A DNA stretch of 64,000 nucleotides from Pristionchus mayeri (GCA_036245805.1 BTRK01000004.1:43798907-43862906); one strand, 5' to 3'; positions 32,165 through 44,628 are shown, numbered from the stretch's first letter. Numbers and translations are program-made. Notes: generated by a model not told the origin, from the letters alone.

Positions 32165-33275
32165 AAATCATATAACACACTATCTGAGAGAATCGAAATA
32201 AACTAGGCACAGGCCGAAAATTCGAATTGCTTCTAACTTCACCAATAGGTCGGCCTCGACGAGGGTAACCGACGACCATCGCCAGAATTTCGATACGCAT
32301 CCGCGCGCGCGGCAGCGCGGATCATGCAAAAAACTACAGTAATCCATGAATTTTTTTATATCGATCCCAATCGATGCGTCGTTAGGGGCGATGCATACCT
32401 TGACTAATTCTAAGACTTTTTTACTCCTGGGAGTTTTTCGATCCAATTATTTCTAACGCCGGAAATCGATAATCCCACTTTTATTTCGGACAAGAATGCA
32501 GTTCCCCCAGGAATTTTCCAAGAACCCGCAAAAATATTATTGCTGATATAGCTTCCTTTTGAGCCGATACACACTTTCGTAGAAAGGCGCGATTTAAAAT
32601 TTTCTGGAAGGAAGTTAAAATCAATTATGAACGAGTTATGGTGCAATTTTTGGGTTACTGTAAGTGAGTGCAAAAGTCGGACGACTTTTCCCAATCGGTG
32701 TAAAATAGTCTAAAATCGATTTTAAACACATGTTACACCAATTGGGAAAAGTCGTCCGACTTTTGCACTCACTTACAGTAACCCAAAAATTACACCATAA
32801 TTCGTTCATAATTGATTTTAACTTACTTCCAGAAAATTTTAAATCGCGCCTTTCTACGAAAGTGTGTATCGGCTCAAAAGGAAGCTATATCAGCAATAAT
32901 ATTTTTGCGGATTCTTGGAAAATTTCTGGGGAATTGCATTCTTGTCCGAAATAAAAGTGGGATTATCGATTTCCGGCGTTAGAAGTAATTGGATCGAAAA
33001 ACTCCCAGGAGTAAAAAGTCTTATAATTAGTCAAGGAATGCATCGCCCCTACCGACGCATCGATTGGGATCGATATAAAAAATTTCATGGATTACTGTAG
33101 TTTTTTGCTTGATCCGCGCTGCCGCGCGCGCGGATGCGGATCGAAATTCTGGCGATACTCTTCGGTTACCCGCCTCGAGGCCGACCTATTGGTAAAGTCA
33201 GAAGTAATTCGAATTTTCGGCCTGTGCCAAGTCGCTGAACAAATATGTTGATTTTCTCAGATAATCTGTTATATG
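32165..33275. mobile_element. Giant foldback element 3
   Basis: About 500-bp arms meeting near 32720. GGCACAGGCCGAAAATTCGA at 32206 is complementary to 33207-33226, and GGAAAAGTCGTCCGACTTTT at 32743 is complementary to the 32670s. The outermost parts (ATAACACACTATCTGAGA / TCTCAGATAATCTGTTAT) are weaker. The right end lies 60 bp from the stop of the next - strand gene. A GC-rich CCGCGCGCGCGGCAGCGCGG segment is part of both arms. Confidence 0.85.
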
Positions 33276-33335
33276 CGTTTTCGAGAATACAAATGATGGA
33301 TGTATGTGAGAAATATGATATTGTTGAGAATGTGA

Positions 33336-35510
33336 TTACATATCAACTTTCTGCCCGTTGATGAATAATAGTATTACATTAAATTCCTTTGCAATATTAA
33401 TCACGATGTCGGTATAATCTTTGCGATTTGAGTCACTAAAAACAATTTAAAATACTGATATTTTCATTAGCAAAACGCATGCATCTTACTTGATATCTGC
33501 ATTGATGCTTGCAAACAACTGGTTGACTCGAACTGCTCCCAGGCAATCGCGAATTAGATTCGTTGTATCATTAGTCATATCAATACTAATACGGTGTACT
33601 TGAAGGCAACGATCAAACATCGATTTGATTGCTGCACTGCCGACAGCTTGTATCAGAGCGCCGATAGAGATCTTCTGTGAATACGAGCGATATATTTTGA
33701 AACTGTTGCCTTGTGTATTTCTTCGAAAGGCTCGTTTTTCATCATATCTTAGTTGTTATAAAATATTGTTTCGACTGTGGTAAGTTATGAAGGATTACTG
33801 AGCAGTAAAACTGTCCCTTTTTTAAATATTCTTTAAGATACACTAAGGAGTACATTTAGCCCAAAACAGCCCTTCATACACTATGTAAATTCCGAAATTC
33901 CCACCTCTCCAAACCGCATTCGAAATCCCTGCCAATTCTCGATTCCGAAATGAGAAACATCTTGATTTAGCAAATCTATTGTCATATTTATGCTGGATAA
34001 TCCAAAATGCGTGATTGAAATAGAGTCGATCGGACGAAATCTCTCGCGATATTCGATGGTGAGTTGATTCCATGCTGGTGATATCTGAATGCAATTAGGT
34101 GGGACGAGAAGAAATTCAGCATGGTGTGATAGTTCATATATTTTTTAGAGTGCCTTGATATTATTGAAACTATTTAGATATCTGAATCAGAGTTCGCAAT
34201 CCTATTCAACTTCTCTTCAATTCACAAACTATTAGTTCATCTAAATAAATATGGCTCAACAAGAAGATATGACCGTGACATCATTTATACAAACTCACAT
34301 TTGACCAACTAACGTTACTTGAATATATCACGCCCCTCACGAGAGAATCGAGGTCGAATCGCCATTCTTGGGAATGGAGGGGAAATCGTGAAATGAATGC
34401 TAACCGAATTTGGGTATTCTGAGGGATGCCTGACACTTCCCTAAAGTCACATTGTGTAGATTTCATTTTGGACTGCATGACACCAGGTCGGATTTTGGCA
34501 CCTCCCACTTTGAGAGCAGTTATCTCGGTTTCAGTGACAGAAAGACCAAAATTGACCTCTGAGTGACTCCGGCTCATTTTTCGAGCTCTATCGATCTGTT
34601 TAACTCATTTCTTCTGAATGTAAATTTTAACCACGCTACATTCAAGGGTAATTTTCTCGAAAACGAATGGAAAGAGGCAGGTAAAATTTTAAGAGTGCAT
34701 GCATCTGAACAAGAGCTGTCGAATGAGGTGCCGGCGCCGAAAATACGGACACTTGGGTGAAACTTTCGACATGTAATCTTCCCCGGATCGTTGGAACTTT
34801 ATTTTCAACAGTAAACAACGATCATTCTTGGCCGCGCGCTCAGAAAAGAGCGGTGTAAGCGACAATTCACCGTTGTAAATAAAGTTCAAACGATCTGGGA
34901 AAGTTTACATGGCGAAAGTTTCACCCAAGTGTCCGTATTTTCGGCGCCAGCATCTCATTCGACAGCTCTTGTTCAGATGCATGCACTCTTAAAATTTTAC
35001 CTGCCTCTTTACATTCGTTTTCGAGAAAATTACCCTTGAATGTAGCGTGGTTAAAATTTACATTCAGAAGAAATTAGTTAAACAGATCGATAGAGCTCGA
35101 AAAATGAGCCGGGGTCACTCAGAGGTCAATTTTGGTCTATCTGTCACTGAAACAATAACTGCTCTCAAAGTAGGTGGTGCCAAGATCCGACCCGGTGTCA
35201 TGCAGTCCAAAATGAAATCTGTACAATGCGACTTTGGGGAAGTGTCAGGCATCCCTCAGGATACCCAAATTCGGTTAGCATTCATTTCACGATTTTCCCT
35301 CCATTCCCTGCCTTAGCTTGATTCTCTCGTGAGAGGCGTGATATTGCATTGAAATGTTGGGCATGTGTTTCAATAGAAAAAAGCCCTACTCACAAGGTTC
35401 ATTTGCCCATTTCGAGGATCATCAGTCATCGGAAGGATCATTCGTACGATGTCCGCATGGAGAGAAGCGAGGTCAAGTAAGGCGGGGATACCAGCAGAAG
35501 GGTCGGCCAT
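33336..35510 (-). CDS. F-box-like family protein with foldback in intron 1
   Basis: Exons on the - strand: 35510-35394 (39 codons; ASLHADIVRMILPMTDD), 34084-33905 (60 codons; ISPAWNQLTIEYRERF ... DVSHFGIENW; donor gtggga is weak), 33674-33490 (IKSMFDRCLQVHRISI ... DCLGAVRV; phase 2) and 33435-33336 (VINIAKEFNVILLFINGQK). All phases agree and no stop intervenes: about 193 residues. Intron 1 is 1.3 kb because it contains the foldback at 34320-35346, which would form a long double-stranded RNA in the primary transcript. No E2F-like site is seen upstream. Confidence 0.7.
34320..35346. mobile_element. Giant foldback element 4, in intron 1
   Basis: Arms of about 480 bp. ATATCACGCCCCTCACGAGA at 34325 is opposed to 35320-35345. 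GGAAATCGTGAAATGAATGC, GAGTGACTCCGGCTCATTTT and ACCCAAGTGTCCGTATTTTC all have complements across a centre near 34830. The middle 150 bp, with an AACGATC / GATCGTT stem, is less regular. Confidence 0.85.
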
Positions 35511-35546
35511 CTTCAAGCACTAGCATTCTTAAGAAGGCAGTAAATT

Positions 35547-35649
35547 TCGAGAAACGATACCACGCTCTCTTCATTCTACACACTCTCTAGACCGGTCGAT
35601 ATACGAGAGAGTGTGCAGAATGAAGAGAGCGTGGTATCATGTCTCGAAC
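35547..35649. repeat. Inverted repeat with about 40-bp arms
   Basis: GATACCACGCTCTCTTCATT (35556) is complementary to AATGAAGAGAGCGTGGTATC (35619). Located 40-140 bp upstream of the ATG at 35510, so it may overlap the promoter. A weaker relative is at 59695-59760. Confidence 0.8.
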
Positions 35650-36252
35650 TCTAGAAGCCAGGCAATATTAATGAAGAGAATATGTGATCTGATATGTATA
35701 TCGAAATTATGGAAGAAAACATGGATAAGAGAACTGCATCGCACAATGATTGGAATGTATGGTACAAAGAAAGGAATGAATGGCGCGTGTGTTGCACATG
35801 CTGGACGCCGCTCTCACTATCATGTGAAAGAATGCACTGCTAGTGCAATACGAGAGACGGCATTCTCACTTACATGACGCGTTATTGGCACGACGCCAGC
35901 AGCATCACATCTGTATCCGGCGGAATGGCGACATAATTCCCGTCCGACATAGTGTCGGAAATTGTGGTTCAACTTATAATAATTTAAATCCAAAAAATTT
36001 CAGGCAAAATTTGTCATCACTCGGGTTCGAGAAAAGATTTATTCCATGCATCAGTATTTTCGAAGGACGAGCGATTTAGTGAAACGAGAGACTAAAGCGC
36101 TGTGTCCGTACGTCTGTTCGGATTACGAAACGATTACGAAACGTAGAGAGAGAGAGAGAGATCGTGTGTCAACAAGTTTCGAAACGAGTGATTGTGAAAC
36201 ATTCTTCGCTAGGACGGGGCCCCCGCCGAAGGCGGGGGGCAGCCGGACTAGT
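35650..36252. other. Intergenic, GC-rich repeat at 36207-36245
   Basis: No gene seen. A GA-repeat (36149-36162) precedes a GC-rich block starting CGCTAGGACGGGGC that recurs at 59071. TTGGCACGACGCCAGCAGCATCAC-like sequence at 35886 recurs at 39893. Confidence 0.5.
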
Positions 36253-36546
36253 TCATATATTATGGGAGGAAAATGGACGGCGACGTCTAATGTCGCATCC
36301 AGCCAATGACCACGCGTTTGACCAATCATTTGCGTTTCCGAATACATCTCCGACCTTTACACGGTACAAGCATTTGCGAATGAAACATTCAAGCGAATAG
36401 CTCGCTCTGTGGAATTGCAGAGTGTCGATTTGAGAACAAACATCAAATATTCTCATAAATGATTCATCTTTTCTAAGATGTGCACTAACACGGATCATCT
36501 GTAAAGGCACAAGGTCGAATGATATTCTGGTGCAGTTTAATATATA

Positions 36547-37308
36547 GTTCACAACCCGTCAAGAGGGGGAAAATAGCTCATTTGCGTGGCAGATCGATTT
36601 TCTGCTCGATTTCGCTCTCTCACTGTGATCAATTACCAGCCCTTGAGACGGTTTATGGAAAATCTTGCAATTCACCTCTACTTCATGCCCAATCTCATGA
36701 AATTGTTGTGAAGCGTATCCAGTTTGATTTGAATTCAATAACGTCGCATTTATTTCATGGTCTTTCCGAGGTGAAAGATATCCTAATTTGAAATTGCCCA
36801 ATAACATCTGGATATTTGTTTATATTTTTTCGATGAATCATAACAAATTTCGATGAATATAGCCTTGATTTGCGCACCTTAGACCCTACTCCTCAGAGGG
36901 GAATGAAGCTATCAACATGGCGATTGTGCAGAACGGTGCGCAAACCCTTTGACCACAATGTGATGGGGCAGAATTTTCAATTTCCTCCTTATTCCTTAGA
37001 TACGTTCATTAGAGTGCTCGAAAGTCCGTGAAATCGCCTAAAAACGGTTATTTTGCGCACCTAAGACCCTACTCCTCAGAGGGGAATGAAGCTATCGACA
37101 TGGCGATTGTGCGGAACGGTGCGCAAACCCTTTGCGCACAATCTGATGGGACAGAATTTCCAATTTCCCTTTTAATCCTTAGCTACGTTCATTTTAGTGC
37201 GAAAAACCCTGCAATTCAAACCGCTCCCTTGTCTCGTTAATCCGGAATGAATGGGATTGGCGTTGCCACGCAAATGAGCTTTTTCCCCCCTCTTGACGGG
37301 GTGTGTAG
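36547..37308. mobile_element. Element with 38-bp inverted ends in intron 2
   Basis: CCCGTCAAGAGGGGGAAAAT ... (36554-36592) is complementary to 37263-37300 (TGCCACGCAAATGAGC ... CTTGACGGG). Inside, a 183-bp unit is tandemly repeated (36869-37051 and 37052-37210) opening with TTTGCGCACC. No coding capacity seen. Confidence 0.75.
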
Positions 37309-37311
37309 TTT

Positions 37312-37425
37312 CGAGAGCTCCAGGAGGCGCTAGGTCGAATTACAACAATGACATCATGCCTTTCGATCAATGGCGACATGACGTCATAGTTATGATCCGA
37401 CCTAGCGCCTCTGGGAACAATGATC
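37312..37425. repeat. Short inverted repeat with TGACGTCA-like core
   Basis: AGGCGCTAGGTCG (37324) and CGACCTAGCGCCTC (37398) form a stem around ATGACATCATGCC ... GGCGACATGACGTCAT. Resembles stems at 10378, 21560 and 59545. Confidence 0.6.
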
Positions 37426-37744
37426 TCAATTGAAAAAAAGTTTCATTGAAAGATCATACATACATTTGGCTCATCTGAGTCAATTCTTTGCCAATTCTCA
37501 ACTCCGAAATGGGCCATTTCTTGTTCAGCCACGTGAATTGTGATTAGTGTTTCGCGTCCAATGGTGGTAAGAACCACGATTCCGAGAGGCCGATATATTC
37601 TATTCCTGTCGGCTAGAGCTACCACATTCCAATGTTTCGAAATCTGTAAAGAGTATTCATATTAGGAACAGTACATTTCGAGTTCGGCTGAGCTGCAATG
37701 TAGCTTATATAATCGCTTTTATTAAGGCACAACCTCACTATGAA

Positions 37745-39640
37745 TATAAGAGAGGCTATCTGAGAGAACTAAGCAATACTACCTATATGCCGTACAACGA
37801 AAAATAAAGTTCTGATTTTCAGATCTCCTTATGGGTAACTTTCCACGTAGAGTTCGAAAATCGACCTTAGCAAGCCGTGTCTCTGACCCCTCATTTCCTG
37901 TGGCACGTCTCAACGGCGAGTCCAGTTTTGTAAATCGTGAACGGCTACTCCAACCCTCCTACATGTATAGTAATTCTGAAAGTCGCGATGAGATAAGCAT
38001 TTTTACTGTTGGGAGTGAAGAGCTAGCTCATCTGTGAACAAAATTATGGCAAATAATATGAAAAAAATATGACCAAATTGACGCCCTGAAAAATTTTCCG
38101 GTAAAAGGTACAAAATAGACTTTTTCATTCGATTCCTCATTCAAAATTACCTCTAGTTGCAAAATTTCGTTCTGATCGGCGTGAACATATGCATTGATTT
38201 TAACCTCCGAACAATGCAGAATCATTTATTTTAGCATCTTCAGAGCGACGAAATTTTTTGAAATACTGTAATTGGCCCTCGGAATGATTTATAATTTCCA
38301 AATAACTTCTGTTGTGAATATTAAAATGCTTTTGAGCGCACCAAAACTTATAATTTTGTCACTACGAACATGCAAAATGACCAACAGGTCAACATTTTCA
38401 AATTTTAAAAACTGCTTCAATTTAAGCTTGTATCACCTCGTAACGTTGTAAAGCACTCGCAAACAATGAACTACAGTTGTGAGGTACCAGGTTATGGTAT
38501 TTATGGCCATTTTAAAAAAATCAGTTTTTTCATGTTGCGTTGAGGATGTTGACTTTTCGAAACATCCGAATGGTCACTCGGGTGCTTATTTTTACTTGTT
38601 CAGATATTGACAGTATTGTCTTAAATCAATTTTGAGGGCTATACTGACTTTTGGGAGAGTCTTTCTCAATAGTGGCCTGCGTAAAAATGGTCAGTTAGGT
38701 CTTCGAACCAGATCTCTAATGCGTAGATTTCGGATGCACGCTTACACGCAACATCCATGAATGAACTTAAATTATATTTATAAAAGGACAACATAAAGTT
38801 AGCGAAAATAAATAAACATCAGAGTAACATTTTGAATATTTCAAAAAAGTCAAAATCCTCAATGTAACATGAAATACCCGAATTTTTAATTTGACCATAA
38901 ATACCATTAACCTGGTAGCTCACAACTGTATTGCATTGTTTGCGAGTGTTTTACAACGTTACGAGATGATACAAGCTTAAATTGAAGCAGTTTTTCCAAT
39001 TTGAAAATTTTGACCTGTTGGTCATTTTGCATGATCGTAGTGACAAAATTATAAGTTTTGGTGCGCTCAAAAGCATTTTAATATTCACAACAGAAGTTAT
39101 TTGGAAATTACAAATCATTCCGAGGGCCAATTACAGAATTTCAAAAAATTTCGTCGCTCTGAAGATACTAAAATCAATGATTCTGCATTGTTTGGAGGTT
39201 GAAATCAATGCATATGTTCACGCCGATCAGAACGAAATTTTGCACCCAGGGGTAATTTTGAACGAGGAATCGAATGAAAACGTTTATTTTGTACCTTTTA
39301 CCGGAAAATTTTTCAGGGCGTCAATTTGGTCATAATTTTTTTCATAATATTTGCCATAATTTTTTCACAGATGAGCTAGCTCTTCACTCCCAACAGTAAA
39401 AATGCTAATCTCATCGAGATCTTTCAGAATTACTATACATGTAGGAGGTTTGGAGTAGCCGTTCACGATATACAAAAACTGACCTCGCCGTTGAGGCGTG
39501 AAACAGGAAATGAGGAGTCAGAGATACGGCTTCATAAGGTCGATTTTCGAACTCTACATATAAACCCCTAGGGAGAATTTAAAATCAGAACTTTATTTTT
39601 CGTTGTACGGCCTATGGTGAATCCTCTGAGTCTCTCATAA
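37745..39640. mobile_element. Giant foldback element 5 (about 1.9 kb), in intron 1
   Basis: Arms of about 750 bp. GCCGTACAACGAAAAATAAA at 37789 opposes TTTATTTTTCGTTGTACGGC at 39592. GGGAGTGAAGAGCTAGCTCA (38014) and CCGAGGGCCAATTAC (39119) also have complements across a centre near 38690. Outermost matching extends to TGAGAGAAC / CTCTCATAA. Its right end is within about 10 bp of the exon 1 donor of the host gene. Confidence 0.85.
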
Positions 39641-39797
39641 ATCAACTCACTAATTTCATTTCTGTGATCCGTGGTTTAGATATCATTGGTACTATCAGTC
39701 TGACGATATCTGAAGGTAGATCTTCGAGGGAGATAGCATTTGGATCAGGAGTAGGCTCAACGACTACTCTAGGAGGGAATCGCAATGCCATCCGCAT

Positions 39798-40945
39798 TGT
39801 GTCGTACACAATGAAACAGGGAAGGGACAACTAGCCCTATAGTGAATGAGAATATGTGGGACGCCATTACATTCTCCATTCCACTCCGCTTTGTTGGCAC
39901 AATGCCAGTAACATCACTTCGAGCTAGTCGCAGGATAGATAGTTTTTTCCCGCGCAATTTTTCGACGCTTTCCACATCTACACCCGTTAATAAGTGCGCG
40001 AATTAACTCAATTTATCAACGCTTAATGTCCATGGATGGTACAAGTTTCAATTCAATTAGTGACTAATGTGTGTTACTTTGAATACGATCTACCGCTCTA
40101 GTGAGTGTGTGAGACGGAGAAAAGGCGGACAAAGACGAACGCCATTCACACTTGCAAGGCGTTCTTGGCTCCATGCCAGCAATACCCCACCCCCCCCCCC
40201 CCCCCCCCCGTAATCCCCACAAAACTACCCCAGGAGCGATTCCCGAGACAACTTGCAAATGGAAGACAATTTTGCTTAGCATTATCTCACCTGGACCTTT
40301 TATTCTATAATGCGGTGATGATGTTCTTCACGCTTTTCATCATCGGGAATATTTTACAAATGATTTCACGTAAAGTGATAATAATATCGTCAAGGGACAC
40401 CTCCACTGAGTGTCAGAGTCCGTTGAGGCCGACATCTCATTCCTCCTCCCCCGTTTAGTGAACATCTTCTATTTCCCCTTCCGTACAGGGAGGTATAGTG
40501 ATCTTCCCTATAATCTCTCTCATACTGAATCGGCTGATAAACTACAACTCTAGATGGGACAGTCCGTTGAGGCCGACTACGACACGAGATTACGTATCCC
40601 AGAAGTCCCAAGGGATATAAAAAAACACGTTCACATCTAGGGACTAGTCCCTTTAATCGATATTGTTTCACCATTGTGATCGCAGCAATGTGACGTTCAG
40701 AGAGAACAGTGTGAAATTTAGGATCAAGCAAATGTCTTAAGATAAGAACAAAATGTGGGCGCTCTAAAAATTGTACAGTAGATAATGATAACAAGTAACG
40801 TTAAATATTTTTTTATTAAATGTATCATTCATAAACAGACAATGGCAAAAAATAGGTATTGTGAGTGATCTTATTTTGACGATGGACCACGACATTTTTT
40901 TATTAAAAAGTTTGAAATGTCATGAGTGAGTGGTTTAATTGCGAG
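39798..40945. other. Intergenic, poly-C tract and direct repeat
   Basis: Contains a C run (40188-40209) and a 17-bp direct repeat AGTCCGTTGAGGCCGAC (40418 and 40561). A 134-codon frame at 40390-40794 (-) resembles nothing I know and spans the repeats, so it is not called. Confidence 0.5.
39946..39954 (-). promoter_or_regulatory. E2F-like site (CGCGGGAAA on coding strand)
   Basis: TTTCCCGCG on the + strand, about 150 bp upstream of the ATG at 39797, farther than in the other members. Confidence 0.35.
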
Positions 40946-41938
40946 TTAAAGTACCCTTTCATATTCCAGCCGATTCACCTTTAGCTTGAGAGTAATTGTT
41001 ATTACGTCAGCCCTGGAAAGTGATTACTATTGATTTGTTGACATTACTGATACATTTACAATGCGTTCCATCGTGCTAATTACTAAAAGGGGATGTGTCA
41101 CTATTAAATGTATCTTAGCAAAATACATTAGTTTTTTGCACTTATTTTGACAAGTACTATTTCCATAGATGTTATGATAATTTCCAGGTCAATGGCGCAA
41201 AGAACTCACTTGAACACTCTATCCAAGCCATAGACGAAGACGGTCATTTCTCCGATTCGAACAAATTCCAAATTGGCATAGATAGATGATAGTTTTTCAC
41301 TTGTTGCATTTCGGATATTGCCTATTTTGAGGTAATTAATCGATGAACATGAATTGAAAAGTATATTCAATGATTTATCTCCGAGATCAATGCGATTGGA
41401 CATGCATACCATCTCAAAAACTTTTTTTTAAAATTTTGCCAAATGCGATTAACTAAATGCGATTTAGTATTTAATTACGATAAACTCACACCGCGATTTA
41501 TAATTTCCTTTCTCTTCCATTTATGAAGCGAAAAATGTCTCAAATCGATTTCGTGCAGAGAAACCATGACGTCAAGCTGTTTTCCACAATCAGTGAATGA
41601 TATATCCACGGTGCTAAGAGATCGATAACGTTTGCGATATTGGCGCACTTCCGTATACCAAGATTGGGATATCTGAATGTTGTTTTATATTGTATATATA
41701 TTTTAAATAAGTATTATATTTTGAGTTAGTATTTTTAAAGTTTGTATCATACAAGACATAGAGAGGATAGAGAGGAATGTGACATAAAATATTCAGTAAA
41801 ATAAAAAAAAGTGAAACTCACGAGATTAAATTGGAATCGAGTTTTGCTTAGATCTCCGTTCACTTTAATTATCAGTCTGACGATGTCCGTTGGAAGATCG
41901 GCGATGGAGAATTCAGCAAGCGACGATATATGATTCAT
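40946..41938 (-). CDS. F-box-like family protein, complete
   Basis: Exons: 41938-41822 (39 codons; FSIADLPTDIVRLII), 41672-41490 (61 codons; ISQSWYTEVRQYRKRY ... DLRHFSLHKW), 41412-41210 (SLNILFNSCSSINYL ... NLEFVRIGEMTVFV; phase 2) and 41012-40946 (TLKLKVNRLEYERVL). All splice sites are GT-AG and phases agree: about 189 residues. The start was chosen by analogy with relatives, at an ATG 12 codons before LPTDI; an in-frame ATG exists upstream at 42055. The F-box second half ISQSW is conserved; the rest is divergent. Confidence 0.7.
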
Positions 41939-42329
41939 ACTATTAACACTTCGACTGCAAACTACTTCCTTTGTGCAAAGACAGTGATTCTCGCGCGCAT
42001 TTTTGACTAAGGGGTATTTGGAGCGAAATTTTGAAAATGATGAACTTTTTTGCATTAAGATTTATTTGAATCTCGTATAGAAAAAAAATAGAAATTATCC
42101 AGAAAAATGTGTAATAAGAACATGCACAATTTCGAAGTTCTGAAGAGTGTAAATCAAGAGAATATGTGATTGTATAAAAGAAATGCACAATATCGCATGA
42201 TATCCTATCATAACTATAATCATAACCTGATTGCTAGTTGTATGTTATCCTACATGTGCTTGCTCACCCTGAAATAACGATGCCAAAACACACGATGCAT
42301 TTGTAATCACGCGTTTCCTTTATAAAGTA

Positions 42330-43595
42330 TCAGGTTGTAACATAAGTTTTGTCGCGTCCAATCTCTTATTCATTTTAACCTCAGAAATTCTTCGAATTAA
42401 TTTAATCTCAATTTCGTTATTCATCATCAGTGAGGGCCTTCGTACTCTTTCTTACGCGCTTTACTTCAGTCCTGTCAAGGCAGTTGAGGAGGCACATTAA
42501 TCAGACAAAGTTGTACTGAGATAAGGATTACAAATCATTTTCACGCATCAGCTCTTCTTGAAAAGGATAAATTAAGCCGATTTTGTGTGATTTGCGTAAA
42601 GTACTACATATGTGCATAATTTTGAACCACTCACGGATAATGACAAACGAAAATCGTTCTAGAAATGTAGACGAGTTTGTATAATGTGGATGGTTGGTGA
42701 CGGTCGCGAAAACTTTCGCAAGCCGAATTTTCTTCTCAATAGATATCCAGATCCAAATAGTGGTGGAATATAGTTCACCCAAAGTGGTCAGTATGCAGAC
42801 AAAGTTTGGGGTAGATTGGGTTCTGTTGAGATAAGTGGCTCCATTCAGAACGATGGTATGTAAATTAAACTACTGAAATCGGCACTTTGTTCATATTCCT
42901 ACCTCGCACACATGTTCAATATCTGATTTGTTGTGTCCATCCGAACCATAAACCCTTCCCTTACTAGTATCTACTTGAGATAAGTTTGGAAATAAATAGC
43001 TTTTGAATGACAATCTTTAATTCGAAACACCTAAACTAGCATATTTTGGTAAAATTGTGCGCGAATTGAATTAATAAAAATTCAAATTTCCCACAAGTGG
43101 AGTGTTCTTTCTCTCACTTGTTTAATGATAAATTATACCTCCATGAGTGGTAATTGGAACGCACTTATGTTAGTCACTGTTGTTGCAATTCTGGATTCAG
43201 AAGAGTTGGTCAAGTTGGCTACGAATCAGCGGCTAACCTTACACTCAGTGAAGTATATCTTTGATTACGCTCAATATAGCACCATATCTGGCGTATATTT
43301 TGAAAGAGCATTGACGGGGTATATCACCATGCTGTAGAAGCTTGGTTCATTATTCATCTCTGCGAACTAGCACCTGATCAAACGAATTTAAAAAATCTGC
43401 ACCAAATTTAAATCAGTTCATATTAATATTTTTCGCATAGCCAGCGTGCGCAGTTCAGCTCTACCCTATGGTTTGAATGTGCATGAACACCCCAAACATA
43501 TACTAGGAGGTCAGGCATTGATAATGTTTGAGAAGTATCCTTCATGGAAATATTGTGAACCTCCGAAATGCGACAAAACTTATGTTACAACCTAA
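42330..43595. mobile_element. Mariner-like element, no transposase seen
   Basis: Ends TCAGGTTGTAACATAAGTTT and complement, TA flanks (42328-42329, 43596-43597), 1266 bp. It lies between two - strand family members. Frames inside (42528-42782, 43125-43337) show no catalytic motif. Confidence 0.8.
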
Positions 43596-43746
43596 TACAT
43601 AAATGTTTTTGTGTGAAATTACATGATCAATGGGAAAACCCATAAAAACGTCGTTTATTAAAGTCGACAACATATTACAACATTGATGTATCCATGTTAG
43701 AACAGTTCAAGTTCATTCGTAAAACAGCATTACACTGATAATTACT

Positions 43747-44517
43747 TCAGACGGCTTTCACAGTCAATTCAATTTCAAGATTTTTCGCGTTAATCTTCTT
43801 AGCCATTTCATATAACCTGACCCTGAATTCTATGCTATTATTTTACTTTCTAAACTGTGATTGTTATGTTTGTGAAAGTAGAATCATTTAGGGTATTTGA
43901 AAAAAAATATTCTTACCTATTTATGTGTCTCTCATCCGCTTTCACATTCAGTCTTCCGACAGGAACCGATTTGATATTTTCGCGAAGATAGGCTAGTATA
44001 GCACTGTCCGTATTATTAATAGTAACCCCTCTATGCGGGAGCTCGAGTTGAATACCGATTTCAGTGAATTTTCCCGATCGGTCAACGTACTTACTACTAC
44101 CATCTGATTAACATTAATCAATAATACATTTGTTTAAACTGAAACTTGCATTGTCATTGGAATGTGGATGAGACCAGAAAGATGGCCTAGTCCATGTTTC
44201 GACGGGGAAAAGGTTCACATCATCCTTATTCAAATGTGCTTCAACGAACATATTTGTGTTCAAATAAGAGCATGACAAGATAAAATGCCTGATTGGAGGA
44301 AGGCTCTTAATGTATTCAAATGTGAGAATATTCCACGATTTGGAGATCTGAAATTGTAGAAAAAAATGTGATCATGACTCAATAATGTTCGGAAAATGAT
44401 TGAACATACGAATTGCATCGCTTCTCTCTCCTCGGATAACGTAATATTCATTCTGATGATGTCTTGAGGGAGGGTTGCGATGGATATTTCGCTCGGCGTC
44501 AGAGGTAACTCGTTCAT
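43747..44517 (-). pseudogene. F-box-like gene with one-base deletion in exon 3
   Basis: Exon 1: 44517-44410 (36 codons; ISIATLPQDIIRMNITL). Exon 2: 44347-44150 (66 codons; ISKSWNILTFEYIKSL ... DVNLFPVETW); it keeps phase 0 only with a GC donor, AAT/GCAAGT. Exon 3: 44103-43917, 187 bases where phase requires a remainder of 2. The frame SLKSVFNSSSRIEG breaks and resumes one base off as NNTDSAILAYLRENI ... VPVGRLNV. Exon 4: 43822-43747 (MAKKINAKNLEIELTVKAV). A single deletion near 44024-44028 explains the break. Confidence 0.75.
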
Positions 44518-44628
44518 TTCTGAATACTAGAGAGCGGATGAAGGGAGGAGACGGAGAAACGGTAACGGTCAGCATCTACCGTATTTCTAGTATTTTCGAA
44601 AGTCTACGGATTTGGGGCACCAATTTTG

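Larger units (their letters stand above)
36253..39797 (-). pseudogene. F-box-like gene, exons 1-3 open, last exon not found
   Basis: Exon 1: 39797-39651 (49 codons; ISLEDLPSDIVRLIVPMI; donor gtgagt). Exon 2: 37643-37464 (60 codons; ISKHWNVVALADRNRI ... EMAHFGVENW; donor gtatgt). Exon 3 starts at 36498 after tttacag (SFMRIFDVCSQIDTL ... RKCLYRVKVGD). Its end is uncertain; the frame stays open to 36253. I found no MAKKLKV-type exon to the left. Intron 1 contains a 1.9-kb foldback and intron 2 a 0.75-kb element with inverted ends. It could be a living gene with a divergent last exon, so the pseudogene label is tentative. Confidence 0.55.

Noticed and set aside
32180..33100. Similar open frames at 32410-32694 (-) and 32730-32954 (+)
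   Set aside because: Same explanation: arms of foldback 3, with no coding bias.
40188..40209. Poly-C and poly-G runs (also 1641-1650, 49957-49970) as functional sites
   Set aside because: Simple homopolymer tracts with no conserved context; likely length-variable.
40390..40794. 134-codon open frame on the - strand as a gene
   Set aside because: No recognisable domain, no family splice pattern, and it spans a direct repeat (AGTCCGTTGAGGCCGAC) and pyrimidine-rich sequence.
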